A stretch of 64,000 nt of DNA from Bacteroides zoogleoformans (GTDB lineage: Bacteria; Bacteroidota; Bacteroidia; Bacteroidales; Bacteroidaceae): the NCBI RefSeq assembly GCF_002998435.1, contig NZ_CP027231.1, positions 3,141,001 to 3,205,000 on the forward strand, written 5' to 3'. The notes under the pieces were generated by a model. That model searched no databases and had not been told where the DNA came from. It was given only the letters and a program-made list of their open reading frames with translations. Of the stretch, positions 53,019 to 60,691 are shown piece after piece (position 1 is the stretch's first letter; each line of letters opens with the position of its first letter). The translations under genes were made by a program, and so were the position numbers.

Positions 53019-54929
53019 ATGAAGGCGAAACTAATTCAACGGTACCTCTCCACAAAGGTATTACCGATATGGACTATTCTTTTGATTGATGTATGCATCA
53101 TCATTGTCTCAAGTATTTTAGCTTATGTTCTAAGGTATGATTTCAAAAGTGTTTTCATGGAAACTTCAACCATTGACAAAGCAATTTTCGGAACAGTAAT
53201 CATTAATCTTATATTCTTCCGCGTATTCCGTACTTACTCCAATGTGTTGCGTTTCTCTTCCTTCGTTGATATAATGCGCATCTTTGTATCCTTGACAGTT
53301 TCCTATGCCATCTTGATGGGGATAAACGTGTTGGGAGATGCTTTTTTGAATATCAAGTTGGCTCCTTTCAGTGTGCTGTTCATGTCCTACATCATCAGTT
53401 TTGCAATGATGGCTTCTTCACGTGTGATAGTCAAGACCATTTTTGAAGTATTGAATTTTGACGGCAGACACAGTGCCAATGTGTTTATCTACGGCGCAAA
53501 AGAGGCGGGTGTCAACATAGCCAAGTCGTTGCGTGTAAATCTTCGTAACCATTATCGTCTGCGTGGATTCATAGCCGATGAGCCTGAACTTATAAATAAG
53601 GTAATGATGGGAGTTAAGGTATATCCTAACGACGATACATTGATTGACAACTTGCTCGACCGCAACGTACAGGTGGTTATCATTTCTCCGGCAAAAATGG
53701 AGGAACTGCAAAAGTCGGATATAGCCGACCGCATACTTGCACACAAGATTAAACTTATGACCGCTCCTCCTTTAAGTGATTGGAGTGGGAAGGGCTTGAA
53801 CCGTACTCAATTGAAGGAGATACAAATTGAAGATTTGCTGCAACGCAACCCCATCGAGATAGATATTCATAAGGTGGCATCACAGCTTGAGGGTAAGCGC
53901 GTATTGATTACAGGCGCGGCCGGTTCCATCGGTAGTGAGATTATGCGTCAGGTGGCCTCTTTCAATCCTTATAAATTGATTCTCGTGGATCAGGCGGAGA
54001 CTCCGTTGCACAATATTCGTCTGGAACTGCAAGACCGTTGGCGCAATATTGATGCCGAAACAATTATAGCGGACATATCTAATGCGACCCGGATGGAAGC
54101 TATCTTTAAGGAGTACAGGCCCCAATACATTTTCCATGCTGCTGCCTACAAGCATGTGCCTATGATGGAGGATAATGTTTCCGAATCCATCCAAATAAAC
54201 GTATATGGTACTCGTACATTGGCCGATCTTGCCGTAAAATATGGGACTGAGAAATTCGTCATGATATCTACGGATAAAGCAGTGAATCCTACAAATGTGA
54301 TGGGATGTTCCAAGCGTATTTGTGAAATTTACGTGCAATCTTTGGCTAAAAAACTTCAGAAGGAAGGGAAGGAGAAAGCCACACAGTTTATTACAACGCG
54401 TTTCGGTAACGTGTTGGGGTCTAATGGCTCTGTTATCCCACGTTTTCGCGACCAAATTCAGCGTGGTGGCCCGGTGACGGTTACGCATCCTGAGATTATA
54501 CGTTACTTCATGACTATTCCCGAAGCTTGTCGTTTGGTGCTTGAAGCGGGAAGTATGGGTAGCGGCGGTGAAATTTATATCTTCGACATGGGCAAGCCGG
54601 TGAAGATTGTCGATCTTGCCAAGCGTATGATTAGCCTTTCAGGCCGTACAGATGTGAAGATAGAGTTCACCGGTCTTCGTCATGGCGAGAAACTCTATGA
54701 GGAACTGCTCAATGTGAAGGAGCTGACAAAACCCACTTATCATGAGAAGATTATGATTGCCAACGTGCGCGAGTATGATTATGAGGAGGTGAAAGTACGT
54801 ATTCAAGAGCTGATTGACATGAGCTATACTTACGACCAGATGAAGATTGTATCGGCTATGAAGAATATCGTTCCTGAATTTGTGAGCAAGAACTCCTGCT
54901 TCGAGGCATTGGATAAGAAATCTTGTTGA
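53019..54929 (+). CDS. Membrane nucleotide-sugar 4,6-dehydratase (CapD/WbpM family)
   Basis: 636 residues from the ATG at 53019 (MKAKLIQRYLSTKVLP). Four N-terminal transmembrane helices cover about residues 12-135. A CoA-binding-like Rossmann domain (NVFIYGAKEAGVNIAKSL) then leads to the catalytic short-chain dehydrogenase domain from about residue 285. NAD motif: VLITGAAGSIGSEIMRQV. FHAAAYKHVPMME and FVMISTDKAVNPTNVMGCSKR give the catalytic residues; a Met replaces the usual Tyr of Y-x-x-x-K, as in the WbpM/FlaA1 long forms. Such enzymes make UDP-4-keto-6-deoxy sugars for surface polysaccharides. No capsule cluster is present here, so it may act for several loci. Confidence 0.9.
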   Translation: MKAKLIQRYLSTKVLPIWTILLIDVCIIIVSSILAYVLRYDFKSVFMETSTIDKAIFGTVIINLIFFRVFRTYSNVLRFSSFVDIMRIFVSLTVSYAILMGINVLGDAFLNIKLAPFSVLFMSYIISFAMMASSRVIVKTIFEVLNFDGRHSANVFIYGAKEAGVNIAKSLRVNLRNHYRLRGFIADEPELINKVMMGVKVYPNDDTLIDNLLDRNVQVVIISPAKMEELQKSDIADRILAHKIKLMTAPPLSDWSGKGLNRTQLKEIQIEDLLQRNPIEIDIHKVASQLEGKRVLITGAAGSIGSEIMRQVASFNPYKLILVDQAETPLHNIRLELQDRWRNIDAETIIADISNATRMEAIFKEYRPQYIFHAAAYKHVPMMEDNVSESIQINVYGTRTLADLAVKYGTEKFVMISTDKAVNPTNVMGCSKRICEIYVQSLAKKLQKEGKEKATQFITTRFGNVLGSNGSVIPRFRDQIQRGGPVTVTHPEIIRYFMTIPEACRLVLEAGSMGSGGEIYIFDMGKPVKIVDLAKRMISLSGRTDVKIEFTGLRHGEKLYEELLNVKELTKPTYHEKIMIANVREYDYEEVKVRIQELIDMSYTYDQMKIVSAMKNIVPEFVSKNSCFEALDKKSC

Positions 54930-54970
54930 GCTCACGCCGTTGTTTGCTTGTAGGAAGCCGCAAAAAAATA

Positions 54971-55017
54971 AGTGAGGTTGTATCAAAAGAACGAGAGCGT
55001 TTTGATACAACCTCACT
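54971..55017. terminator. Perfect 18-base bidirectional terminator
   Basis: AGTGAGGTTGTATCAAAA (54971-54988) and its exact complement (55000-55017) enclose an 11-base loop, between the convergent genes ending at 54929 and 55121. An A-run at 54962-54968 supplies the U-tract for the reverse strand. Confidence 0.8.
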
Positions 55018-55120
55018 CTTGTTTGAACCGAAATGTAACATTTATAATAACGTCAGTTCAATGACCATGTCATCATTATTATAACAAATGTTCCACTCTT
55101 TTTAGAATCTGTTTCTGGTA

Positions 55121-56098
55121 TTATTGATGGGATGAGAAATATTTCAGGAACTGGGTTCTTTCAAAGATATTAACTCCTTTTTCATCTTTGATGTTCAGCA
55201 TACCTTTAATTTGATTGATGTGGTTCATTCCCTTGCGTTGCATCCAAGAATCAAGGAAGTGAGTGTATTCTGCAATGGTCGAGATAGATTTCTGATAGAG
55301 TACGCTGCAAACCTCCACTGCCGATGCGCCCGCCAGAATCGCTTTTACTACTCCTTCGGGAGAGTGAATGCCGCCTGACACTGCATAATCCAACTTATCC
55401 ACCATTGCCGAAGCAATGCCAACCCAGCGCAGGGAGTTGGACAAATCAGCCTCATTGCTGAACACATTGCCGGGCACTTGAGCGAGTTTCTCAATGTTGA
55501 TGTCCGGCTGGTAGAAGCGATTGAACATTACCACTGCCGCGGCACCGTTGGCATATAGCTGGTTGATGAGAGCTATCGGGTTGGTGAGGTTATCACCCAA
55601 TTTCATGATAACAGGAATCTTTACCGTTTTCTTGATGTGGCTTAAAATGTCTATATGACGTTGTTCGAAAGAACCGTACGAGTATTGAACCTCGGTTTGT
55701 AGGGCAAGAATATTGATTTCCAGTGCATCTGCGCCGGCTTCTTCTATTTTAGAGGCAAAATCCACCCAGTCGGCATTCTGATAACAGTTGATGCTGGCTA
55801 TGATAGGAATGTTGCAAACTTTCTTGCTCTCTTTTATCAGGTTCAGATATTCTCCCAATTTATGTTCACGAATATACCCCACGAGGTAGTCGCTTCCTTC
55901 GGGATACATATTAGGATCGCCTTGCCAGTCGGCTTCCATCATGATTTGTTCTTCAAAAAGAGATTTAAGTACAATGGCACCTGCGCCTGCTTCAAAAAGT
56001 TTCTGGTTCTTTGCGGCACTGTCTGTTAATCCGGAACTACTCACAATGATGGGTTTTTTAAGCTTTAACCCTGCAAAAGTTGTTTCTAATGTTGCCAT
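55121..56098 (-). CDS. Dihydroorotate dehydrogenase-like flavoprotein
   Basis: 325 residues, FMN-binding TIM barrel of the DHOD/PreA class. Motifs are TTFAGLKLKKPIIVSSSGLTDSA, IPIIASINCYQNADWVDFA, DALEINILALQTE, VIMKLGDNLTNP and YAVSGGIHSPEGVVKAILAGASAVEVCS. It lacks the complete pattern of true class 1 PyrD (the catalytic cysteine/serine loop is not clear), so pyrimidine synthesis should not be assumed. The reaction is unknown. It is third in the DUF4494-yggS-DHOD-like operon, 19 bases after yggS. Confidence 0.8.
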   Translation of the reverse strand: MATLETTFAGLKLKKPIIVSSSGLTDSAAKNQKLFEAGAGAIVLKSLFEEQIMMEADWQGDPNMYPEGSDYLVGYIREHKLGEYLNLIKESKKVCNIPIIASINCYQNADWVDFASKIEEAGADALEINILALQTEVQYSYGSFEQRHIDILSHIKKTVKIPVIMKLGDNLTNPIALINQLYANGAAAVVMFNRFYQPDINIEKLAQVPGNVFSNEADLSNSLRWVGIASAMVDKLDYAVSGGIHSPEGVVKAILAGASAVEVCSVLYQKSISTIAEYTHFLDSWMQRKGMNHINQIKGMLNIKDEKGVNIFERTQFLKYFSSHQ

Positions 56099-56117
56099 GA
56101 TATAATATTTTTAGTTA

Positions 56118-56786
56118 TCAATAATTTCTTTCTCCAAAAATCTTGCTTCCTATACGTATCAGTGTACTTCCGGCTGCAATGGCTTCACGATAGTCGTGAG
56201 ACATTCCCATGGACAGTTCCTTGAAAGCTTCCGACTCTGAAAACCACTCGTCTTTTACTTCTCGGAAGAATTTACTTAAGGAACAAAACTCCATTTTGAT
56301 TTGTTCGGCATTATCCGTGTTCGTGGCCATACCCATCAAGCCGCATATCCTGATATTATGAAACTGCTTCCATTCCCCTGAAGCCAACATCCCTCGGCAT
56401 TCGTCAAAGCTGAATCCGAATTTAGTATCTTCGCGTGCGATATGCAATTGGAGTAAGCAATTCACGGTTCTACCGGCTTTTTCTGCTTGTTTGTTCACCT
56501 CAGCCAGCAGTTTGTAGGAGTCGATTCCGTGAATCAATGTCACATAAGGAATAATGTATTTTATTTTATTCGTCTGCAGATGTCCTATAAAGTGCCACTC
56601 AATATCTTTGGGAAGACTTTCATATTTGGCTGTCATTTCCTGTACCTTGTTTTCTCCGAACACGCGTTGCCCGGCACGATAGGCTTCTTCTATCGCTTCG
56701 TTGGGGTGAAACTTGGAAACGGCTACCAATCGTACTCCTTCAGGCAGTTCGTTCTGTACTTGTTTTAAACTTTCTGCGATACTCAT
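56118..56786 (-). CDS. YggS family PLP homeostasis protein
   Basis: 222 residues from the ATG at 56786 (MSIAESLKQVQNELPEGV). A frame extending to 56834 overlaps the preceding gene. PLP lysine in RLVAVSKFHPNEAIEEAY. Other family motifs are FGENKVQEMTAKYE, WHFIGHLQTNKIKYI, LLQLHIAREDTKFGFS, ICGLMGMATNT and LSMGMSHDYREAI followed by TLIRIGSKIFGER. YggS-type proteins bind pyridoxal phosphate without a known enzymatic reaction and balance cellular PLP. It starts one base after the stop of the DUF4494 gene. Confidence 0.92.
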   Translation of the reverse strand: MSIAESLKQVQNELPEGVRLVAVSKFHPNEAIEEAYRAGQRVFGENKVQEMTAKYESLPKDIEWHFIGHLQTNKIKYIIPYVTLIHGIDSYKLLAEVNKQAEKAGRTVNCLLQLHIAREDTKFGFSFDECRGMLASGEWKQFHNIRICGLMGMATNTDNAEQIKMEFCSLSKFFREVKDEWFSESEAFKELSMGMSHDYREAIAAGSTLIRIGSKIFGERNY

Positions 56787-56787
56787 A

Positions 56788-57252
56788 TCAGATTTCCGGT
56801 TTGTCGTTGGCTTCTGCGCTATACGGATATACATCCATGATGGCGGTTTCGGCTACAGAGGCAATTTGATAATCGGCCATTGTGCCTTTCATGCCCTCAT
56901 CCAGCTTCTTCACGGCATCACGCAAGTCGGCAGCTTGTACCAATACTTGAGTTGACGTTTTCTTTTCCGCGCCGCTTTTTTCATCCAATGTGATGAAAAC
57001 CAATTTGCACTTGAACCAACGGTCGGAAGCCTCTTCCTCGCAGGGGAATAGTTCGCTGTAGTTGGCGCGCTTGATGTCCGACACGGTGAATTCTCCTGAA
57101 ATGAAAGGTGTCATCTCTTCGATGATACGTGCTTCTGCTTCCGTGAAGCTGAGGGCGTCTACGAGATATGGCTCGGTTACTTTCTTATTCATGCCGTTTT
57201 CCATCGTTTTTTCGTAGCGTATTTTACACTCAAACCATGTATGCATTGCCAT
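56788..57252 (-). CDS. DUF4494 family protein
   Basis: 154 residues beginning MAMHTWFECKIRYEKTMENG. It is a small soluble alpha/beta protein with conserved stretches KKVTEPYLVDALSFTEAEARI, EFTVSDIKRANYSELFP and WFKCKLVFITLDEKSG. The WFECK / WFKCK repeat suggests two related halves. It has the look of the Bacteroidetes-specific DUF4494 family, whose function is unknown. It is first in an operon with yggS and the DHOD-like gene. A -7 element TATCTTTG lies at 57324-57331 on the reverse strand, predicting a leader of about 65 bases. Confidence 0.8.
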   Translation of the reverse strand: MAMHTWFECKIRYEKTMENGMNKKVTEPYLVDALSFTEAEARIIEEMTPFISGEFTVSDIKRANYSELFPCEEEASDRWFKCKLVFITLDEKSGAEKKTSTQVLVQAADLRDAVKKLDEGMKGTMADYQIASVAETAIMDVYPYSAEANDKPEI

Positions 57253-57401
57253 AAAATTCTTGTTTTTAGTTTAGTGGTTTATGAATTCTTTATATCCTGT
57301 GCCTATATCGGGCAAAGGTCGTACAAAGATAGAGAAAAACTGATAGAATCTATTCAAAGCAGGAATTTTCCTTGATGCAAAAAAGCGATAGGTATATAAA
57401 T

Positions 57402-57464
57402 AAAAAAAAGGAGTACCGCTGTACTCCAACCTTTGTTAACCTTAAATCTAATACTATGAAAAAC
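57402..57464 (-). ncRNA. Candidate short independent transcript with intrinsic terminator (RNA A)
   Basis: A promoter at 57471-57501 on the reverse strand is followed after about 45 bases by the perfect hairpin GGAGTAC-AGCG-GTACTCC (57410-57427) and eight T (57402-57409). The predicted RNA is about 60-65 bases and has no start codon with a useful frame. The gene downstream on this strand (DUF4494) has its own -7 element beyond the terminator, so this looks like a stand-alone small RNA and not a leader. The plus strand over the same bases holds a 44-residue open frame (57456-57590), which is probably accidental. Confidence 0.55.
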
Positions 57465-57470
57465 ACAGTG

Positions 57471-57501
57471 CAAATATACGGTCTTTTTCGATATCTGCAA
57501 G
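57471..57501 (-). promoter_or_regulatory. Promoter of short transcript RNA A
   Basis: On the reverse strand CTTG (57498-57501, three of four matches to TTTG), 19 bases, TATATTTG (57471-57478). Predicted start near 57464. Confidence 0.6.
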
Positions 57502-57736
57502 ATGGAAAAGCTATAAAATCGATTTTTATAACACTTATTATAACTTGGGGTTTGTATTACATTTTTTTTAAGATTTTCTTTCGGGCTTGAAAGAAGAAAT
57601 TAACTGTTGATTGGGAAGGAGAATGCCTCTTGATGAAAAAATAGGATAAATAGGCTTGAGGTTGAAAATAACGGTAGTTCCCTGTGAACTTTTTGATGTC
57701 ACCTTTTGTTCTATTACCATATAAATTGATATGACT

Positions 57737-58237
57737 ATGGCTACAACAACATTTAAAGGACAGCCGGTAAAGATTCTCGGCGAGTTTATACAGGTAGGCA
57801 CGGCAGCCCCTGATTTCGAATTGGTAAAAACTGATTTATCTTCTTTTTCTTTGAAAGAGCTGAACGGAAAGAATGTAGTGTTGAATATCTTCCCGAGTTT
57901 GGATACGAGCGTATGTGCCACTTCGGTGCGCAAGTTCAATCAATTGGCAGCTGATTTGGCTGATACTGTTGTATTGGCAATATCCAAGGATCTGCCTTTT
58001 GCTCATACCCGGTTCTGCTCTACAGAAGGTATAGAGAATGTGATTCCTTTATCGGATTTCCGTTTCTCTGATTTTGACGAGAACTACGGAGTGCGCATGG
58101 CGGATGGTCCTCTTGCGGGATTATTGGCACGTGCGGTGGTCATCATTGGCAAGAACGGTAAGGTAGTCTATACGGAGTTGGTTCCCGAAATCACTCAAGA
58201 ACCTGATTATGATAAGGCCATTGCTGCTTTGAAGTAA
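57737..58237 (+). CDS. tpx: Thiol peroxidase Tpx
   Basis: 166 residues from the ATG at 57737 (MATTTFKGQPVKILGEFIQVG); an ATG two codons earlier at 57731 is equally usable. This is an atypical 2-Cys peroxiredoxin. The peroxidatic cysteine is in IFPSLDTSVCATSVRKFN and the resolving cysteine in FAHTRFCSTEGIENVIPLSDF. GVRMADGPLAGLLARAVVIIGKNGKVVYTELVPEI is the conserved C-terminal half. It reduces peroxides in the cytoplasm with thioredoxin. Single-gene unit ending at an intrinsic terminator. Confidence 0.95.
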   Translation: MATTTFKGQPVKILGEFIQVGTAAPDFELVKTDLSSFSLKELNGKNVVLNIFPSLDTSVCATSVRKFNQLAADLADTVVLAISKDLPFAHTRFCSTEGIENVIPLSDFRFSDFDENYGVRMADGPLAGLLARAVVIIGKNGKVVYTELVPEITQEPDYDKAIAALK

Positions 58238-58266
58238 TATTTTGAATTTAGAAATGTATTAAAAAC

Positions 58267-58303
58267 AAAACGGTGAGCAGGTTTTTCCTGTTCACCGTTT
58301 TTT
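58267..58303 (+). terminator. Terminator after tpx
   Basis: AAAACGGTGAGCAGG (58267-58281) pairs with CCTGTTCACCGTTTT (58287-58301, one G-T pair), then a T-run. Confidence 0.85.
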
Positions 58304-58451
58304 CTATCCGTCCAAGACTTAGGTGTGTCTACTATATCAGCATGACTTAGGAGGAAGTGACTACTGAAGCAGTACAATATTCTAAAGAACAGTCTGCTGA
58401 TATCGTTTATAAACAGAAAAAGCGTATAGCTAAATCAGGAAGAGACAGTAA

Positions 58452-58533
58452 TTCAGCGTTTCACACTTGTGCAAGTGAGGGCTTACACTTGTACAAGTAT
58501 CACCTCACACTTATGCAAGTGTAAAACGCTGAA
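58452..58533. repeat. Compound palindromic element: outer stem enclosing three small palindromes
   Basis: TTCAGCGTTT (58452-58461) and AAACGCTGAA (58524-58533) form a perfect outer stem. Between them lie three successive palindromes of one theme: CACTTGTGCAAGTG (58464-58477), ACTTGTACAAGT (58487-58498) and the imperfect ACACTTATGCAAGTGT (58507-58522). The whole can fold as a cloverleaf-like four-way structure on either strand. Confidence 0.8.
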
Positions 58534-58599
58534 ATTCGTAGGGTTATAAAACGAGCGTTTTCCCGTGGAGATTCCGGGCCATTTCGGTCGATGCCATCT

Positions 58600-59241
58600 T
58601 TATTTTTTCTTCATTCCTTTGTAAATAAGAAAGCCTACAACCAATATGGCAATGGCCATGATAGCGTAACCTATCTCATGGCTGTATTTCGTTGCCATTA
58701 CATAAACATCATTTGTCGTCTTTATTTCCGTAAAGCGATAGATTAGATAACCTATCAAGGCGAGAACGGCATTCCATATTCCCGCTCCCAGCGTAGTGTA
58801 AAGAAGGAAAGAACTTAACTTCATGCCGGCCAGCCCTGCGGGAATGCTGATGAGTTGGCGTACTGCCGGAATGAGGCGGCCGAAGAAAGTGGAAGCAGCA
58901 CCATGTTTCTTGAAGTATTCCTCTGCATGGCGTACCTTATCTTCATCAATGAGGCACATATGCCCGAAACGGCTGTTGGCAAATCGATACACGATAGGAC
59001 GTCCCAGCCAACGTGCCAGATAGTAGTTGATCAATGCGCCTATGTCGGCTCCAACTGTAGCAAAAACAACCACAAGTACAATGTTCATACTTTCGTCTGC
59101 CATGGATTTCCATGCGGCGGGCGGGACAATGACTTCCGACGGGAATGGGATAAAAGAGCTTTCAATAGCCATGAAGAGGGTGACTACCCAATAGCTCAAA
59201 TTCTCCAATACCCATTTGATGAGTTCTGCTGATAATTCCAT
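58600..59241 (-). CDS. DedA family membrane protein
   Basis: 213 residues with five or six hydrophobic segments. Signatures are SSFIPFPSEVIVPPAAW near residue 30, VVVFATVGADIGALINYYLARWLGRP, and FFGRLIPAVRQLISIPAGLAGMKLSSFLLYTTLGAGIWNAVLALIGY. The arginines in FFGRLIPAVRQ and the acidic residues near residues 30 and 60 match the functional sites of DedA/SNARE-associated proteins. Characterised members recycle undecaprenyl phosphate or move phospholipids across the inner membrane. The one here cannot be placed further. It follows the TPR gene by 27 bases on the same strand. Confidence 0.88.
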   Translation of the reverse strand: MELSAELIKWVLENLSYWVVTLFMAIESSFIPFPSEVIVPPAAWKSMADESMNIVLVVVFATVGADIGALINYYLARWLGRPIVYRFANSRFGHMCLIDEDKVRHAEEYFKKHGAASTFFGRLIPAVRQLISIPAGLAGMKLSSFLLYTTLGAGIWNAVLALIGYLIYRFTEIKTTNDVYVMATKYSHEIGYAIMAIAILVVGFLIYKGMKKK

Positions 59242-59268
59242 TTTTTTTGTTTTGCGGGTTATTGAATG

Positions 59269-60690
59269 TTATTGCAATCCGTCAAATATGTCTTTGATTA
59301 TTTGAGTCAATTCATCTTGTCCGTCATCTTGCAGCAATTGCTTTAGCTGTTCCACTTTCTCCCAGTCAAGAGGATGTTTGCACAAGCTATTGTACTTCAT
59401 AAAGTTCTCCTTGTCCTTCAGCACCACATACAGTCCGGCCAGTTTTTCGTTGATATCCTCAAAATCGGGATTCATTTGTTTGACTTGTTCAAAAGCCAGC
59501 TTGGCATAGTTAAATTGATTTACTTCCATGCTGTGCTGACCAATCTCGTACCATGTCTCTGCATATGGAGCATACTTTATGGCTTCGTCCCATTTTTTCG
59601 CTCCTTTTTTATATTTTCCTTCCTCCATATAGATACGGCCTTCTATCAAGTATGTATTAATATCTGCCGGATTCAGTTCATAGGCTGTCTTGCAATATCG
59701 ATGGGCTTTTGTCGTTTTCCCCATTTTATGCAAGCACAATGCCGCATGAGCATAGAGCGAAGAACTTGTTGTGGGATTGCTGCCGTAATCGGTGTTTTCC
59801 TGAATGGCTTTTTCCAACAAAACATATCCCTCTTCCCATTTCCCTTTGGCTAAGTTGCTCATGCCGATGAAGTAGTTGATGAAGTAGGAAGAGAGTCCTC
59901 CGAATTTCTCTGCCTGCAGAAAATTTTCCATAGCCTTTTCTTCATTTCCCAATTGAAAGAAAGCGTGTCCTCTTATCGTATAGGCATCGGCGCATTCCTC
60001 GTCAGAGACAAGGGCGTAGTCACACGCTTCAATTGCTTTGTCAAGCATCTGTTGTTCGAAATAGCAACGGGCCAGCCCCATCCAGTAAGGTGCCGAATAA
60101 GGATTTATATCTATCAGCTGATTGAAGCAAACACCGGCCTTTTCAAATTCTCCCATGCCGAAGTAATAGTCGCCCGTGGTTGCAAGATATATTTCTTTGT
60201 CGGCATGCAGCTTGCGTGCGCGTTCCAGCCATGGCAATGCCTTTTCGGGAAATCCCATGTCAATGTATGCATAACACACGTCGATAATGTTGCCTATATC
60301 GTCTTGGTCTTCCATCTGGTTGAGGAGTACTTCGGCTTCCTCTACTTTTCCTTCTTTCAACAAGAGATTGGTTTTCAGAATTATTACTTCGGAAGAAACC
60401 TCGATAATGCTTTCGCATGTGTCTTGCGCTTCCCTTGTCCTTTGGGTATCCAGAAATAAATAGGAAAGTTCCACCAGCAAGGACGTGTCGCCGGGGTGTA
60501 TCATAAGGCCGTACTCAACAAGTTCAATTGCCGTTGTGTATCTATGGCGTGCGGCATACCAGTTGGCAAGATCCACAAGATCCTCTACATCCAGATACCG
60601 AGGTTTGTTGTTCGCTTTCAACGACTCGTATTCTGAAGCAAATTTTCGCAGTTCTTTTTCTCTGTCAGATATCCGATTTTTCTTATTCAT
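59269..60690 (-). CDS. Tetratricopeptide repeat protein
   Basis: 473 residues, nearly all TPR. After a basic start (MNKKNRISDREKELRKFASEYE) about eleven helix pairs follow, for example RYTTAIELVEYGLMIHPGDT, EFEKAGVCFNQLIDINPYSAPYWMGLA, MLDKAIEACDYALVSDEEC and KYKKGAKKWDEAIKYAPYAET. There is no signal peptide and no catalytic domain. Its start is one base after the stop of glnS, so the two share a transcript. Function unknown. Confidence 0.8.
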   Translation of the reverse strand: MNKKNRISDREKELRKFASEYESLKANNKPRYLDVEDLVDLANWYAARHRYTTAIELVEYGLMIHPGDTSLLVELSYLFLDTQRTREAQDTCESIIEVSSEVIILKTNLLLKEGKVEEAEVLLNQMEDQDDIGNIIDVCYAYIDMGFPEKALPWLERARKLHADKEIYLATTGDYYFGMGEFEKAGVCFNQLIDINPYSAPYWMGLARCYFEQQMLDKAIEACDYALVSDEECADAYTIRGHAFFQLGNEEKAMENFLQAEKFGGLSSYFINYFIGMSNLAKGKWEEGYVLLEKAIQENTDYGSNPTTSSSLYAHAALCLHKMGKTTKAHRYCKTAYELNPADINTYLIEGRIYMEEGKYKKGAKKWDEAIKYAPYAETWYEIGQHSMEVNQFNYAKLAFEQVKQMNPDFEDINEKLAGLYVVLKDKENFMKYNSLCKHPLDWEKVEQLKQLLQDDGQDELTQIIKDIFDGLQ

Positions 60691-60691
60691 T

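Larger units (their letters stand above)
58238..58599. other. Gene-free spacer between tpx and dedA
   Basis: 362 bases between convergent genes. It contains the tpx terminator at 58267-58303 and the three-hairpin palindromic repeat at 58452-58533. No open frame with any recognisable similarity was seen in the rest. Confidence 0.5.

Noticed and set aside
57456..57590. 44-residue plus-strand membrane peptide (MKNTVQIYGLFRYL...)
   Set aside because: It lies over the minus-strand promoter and RNA A, shows no promoter of its own, and its start falls in the repeated core block. It is probably an accidental frame.
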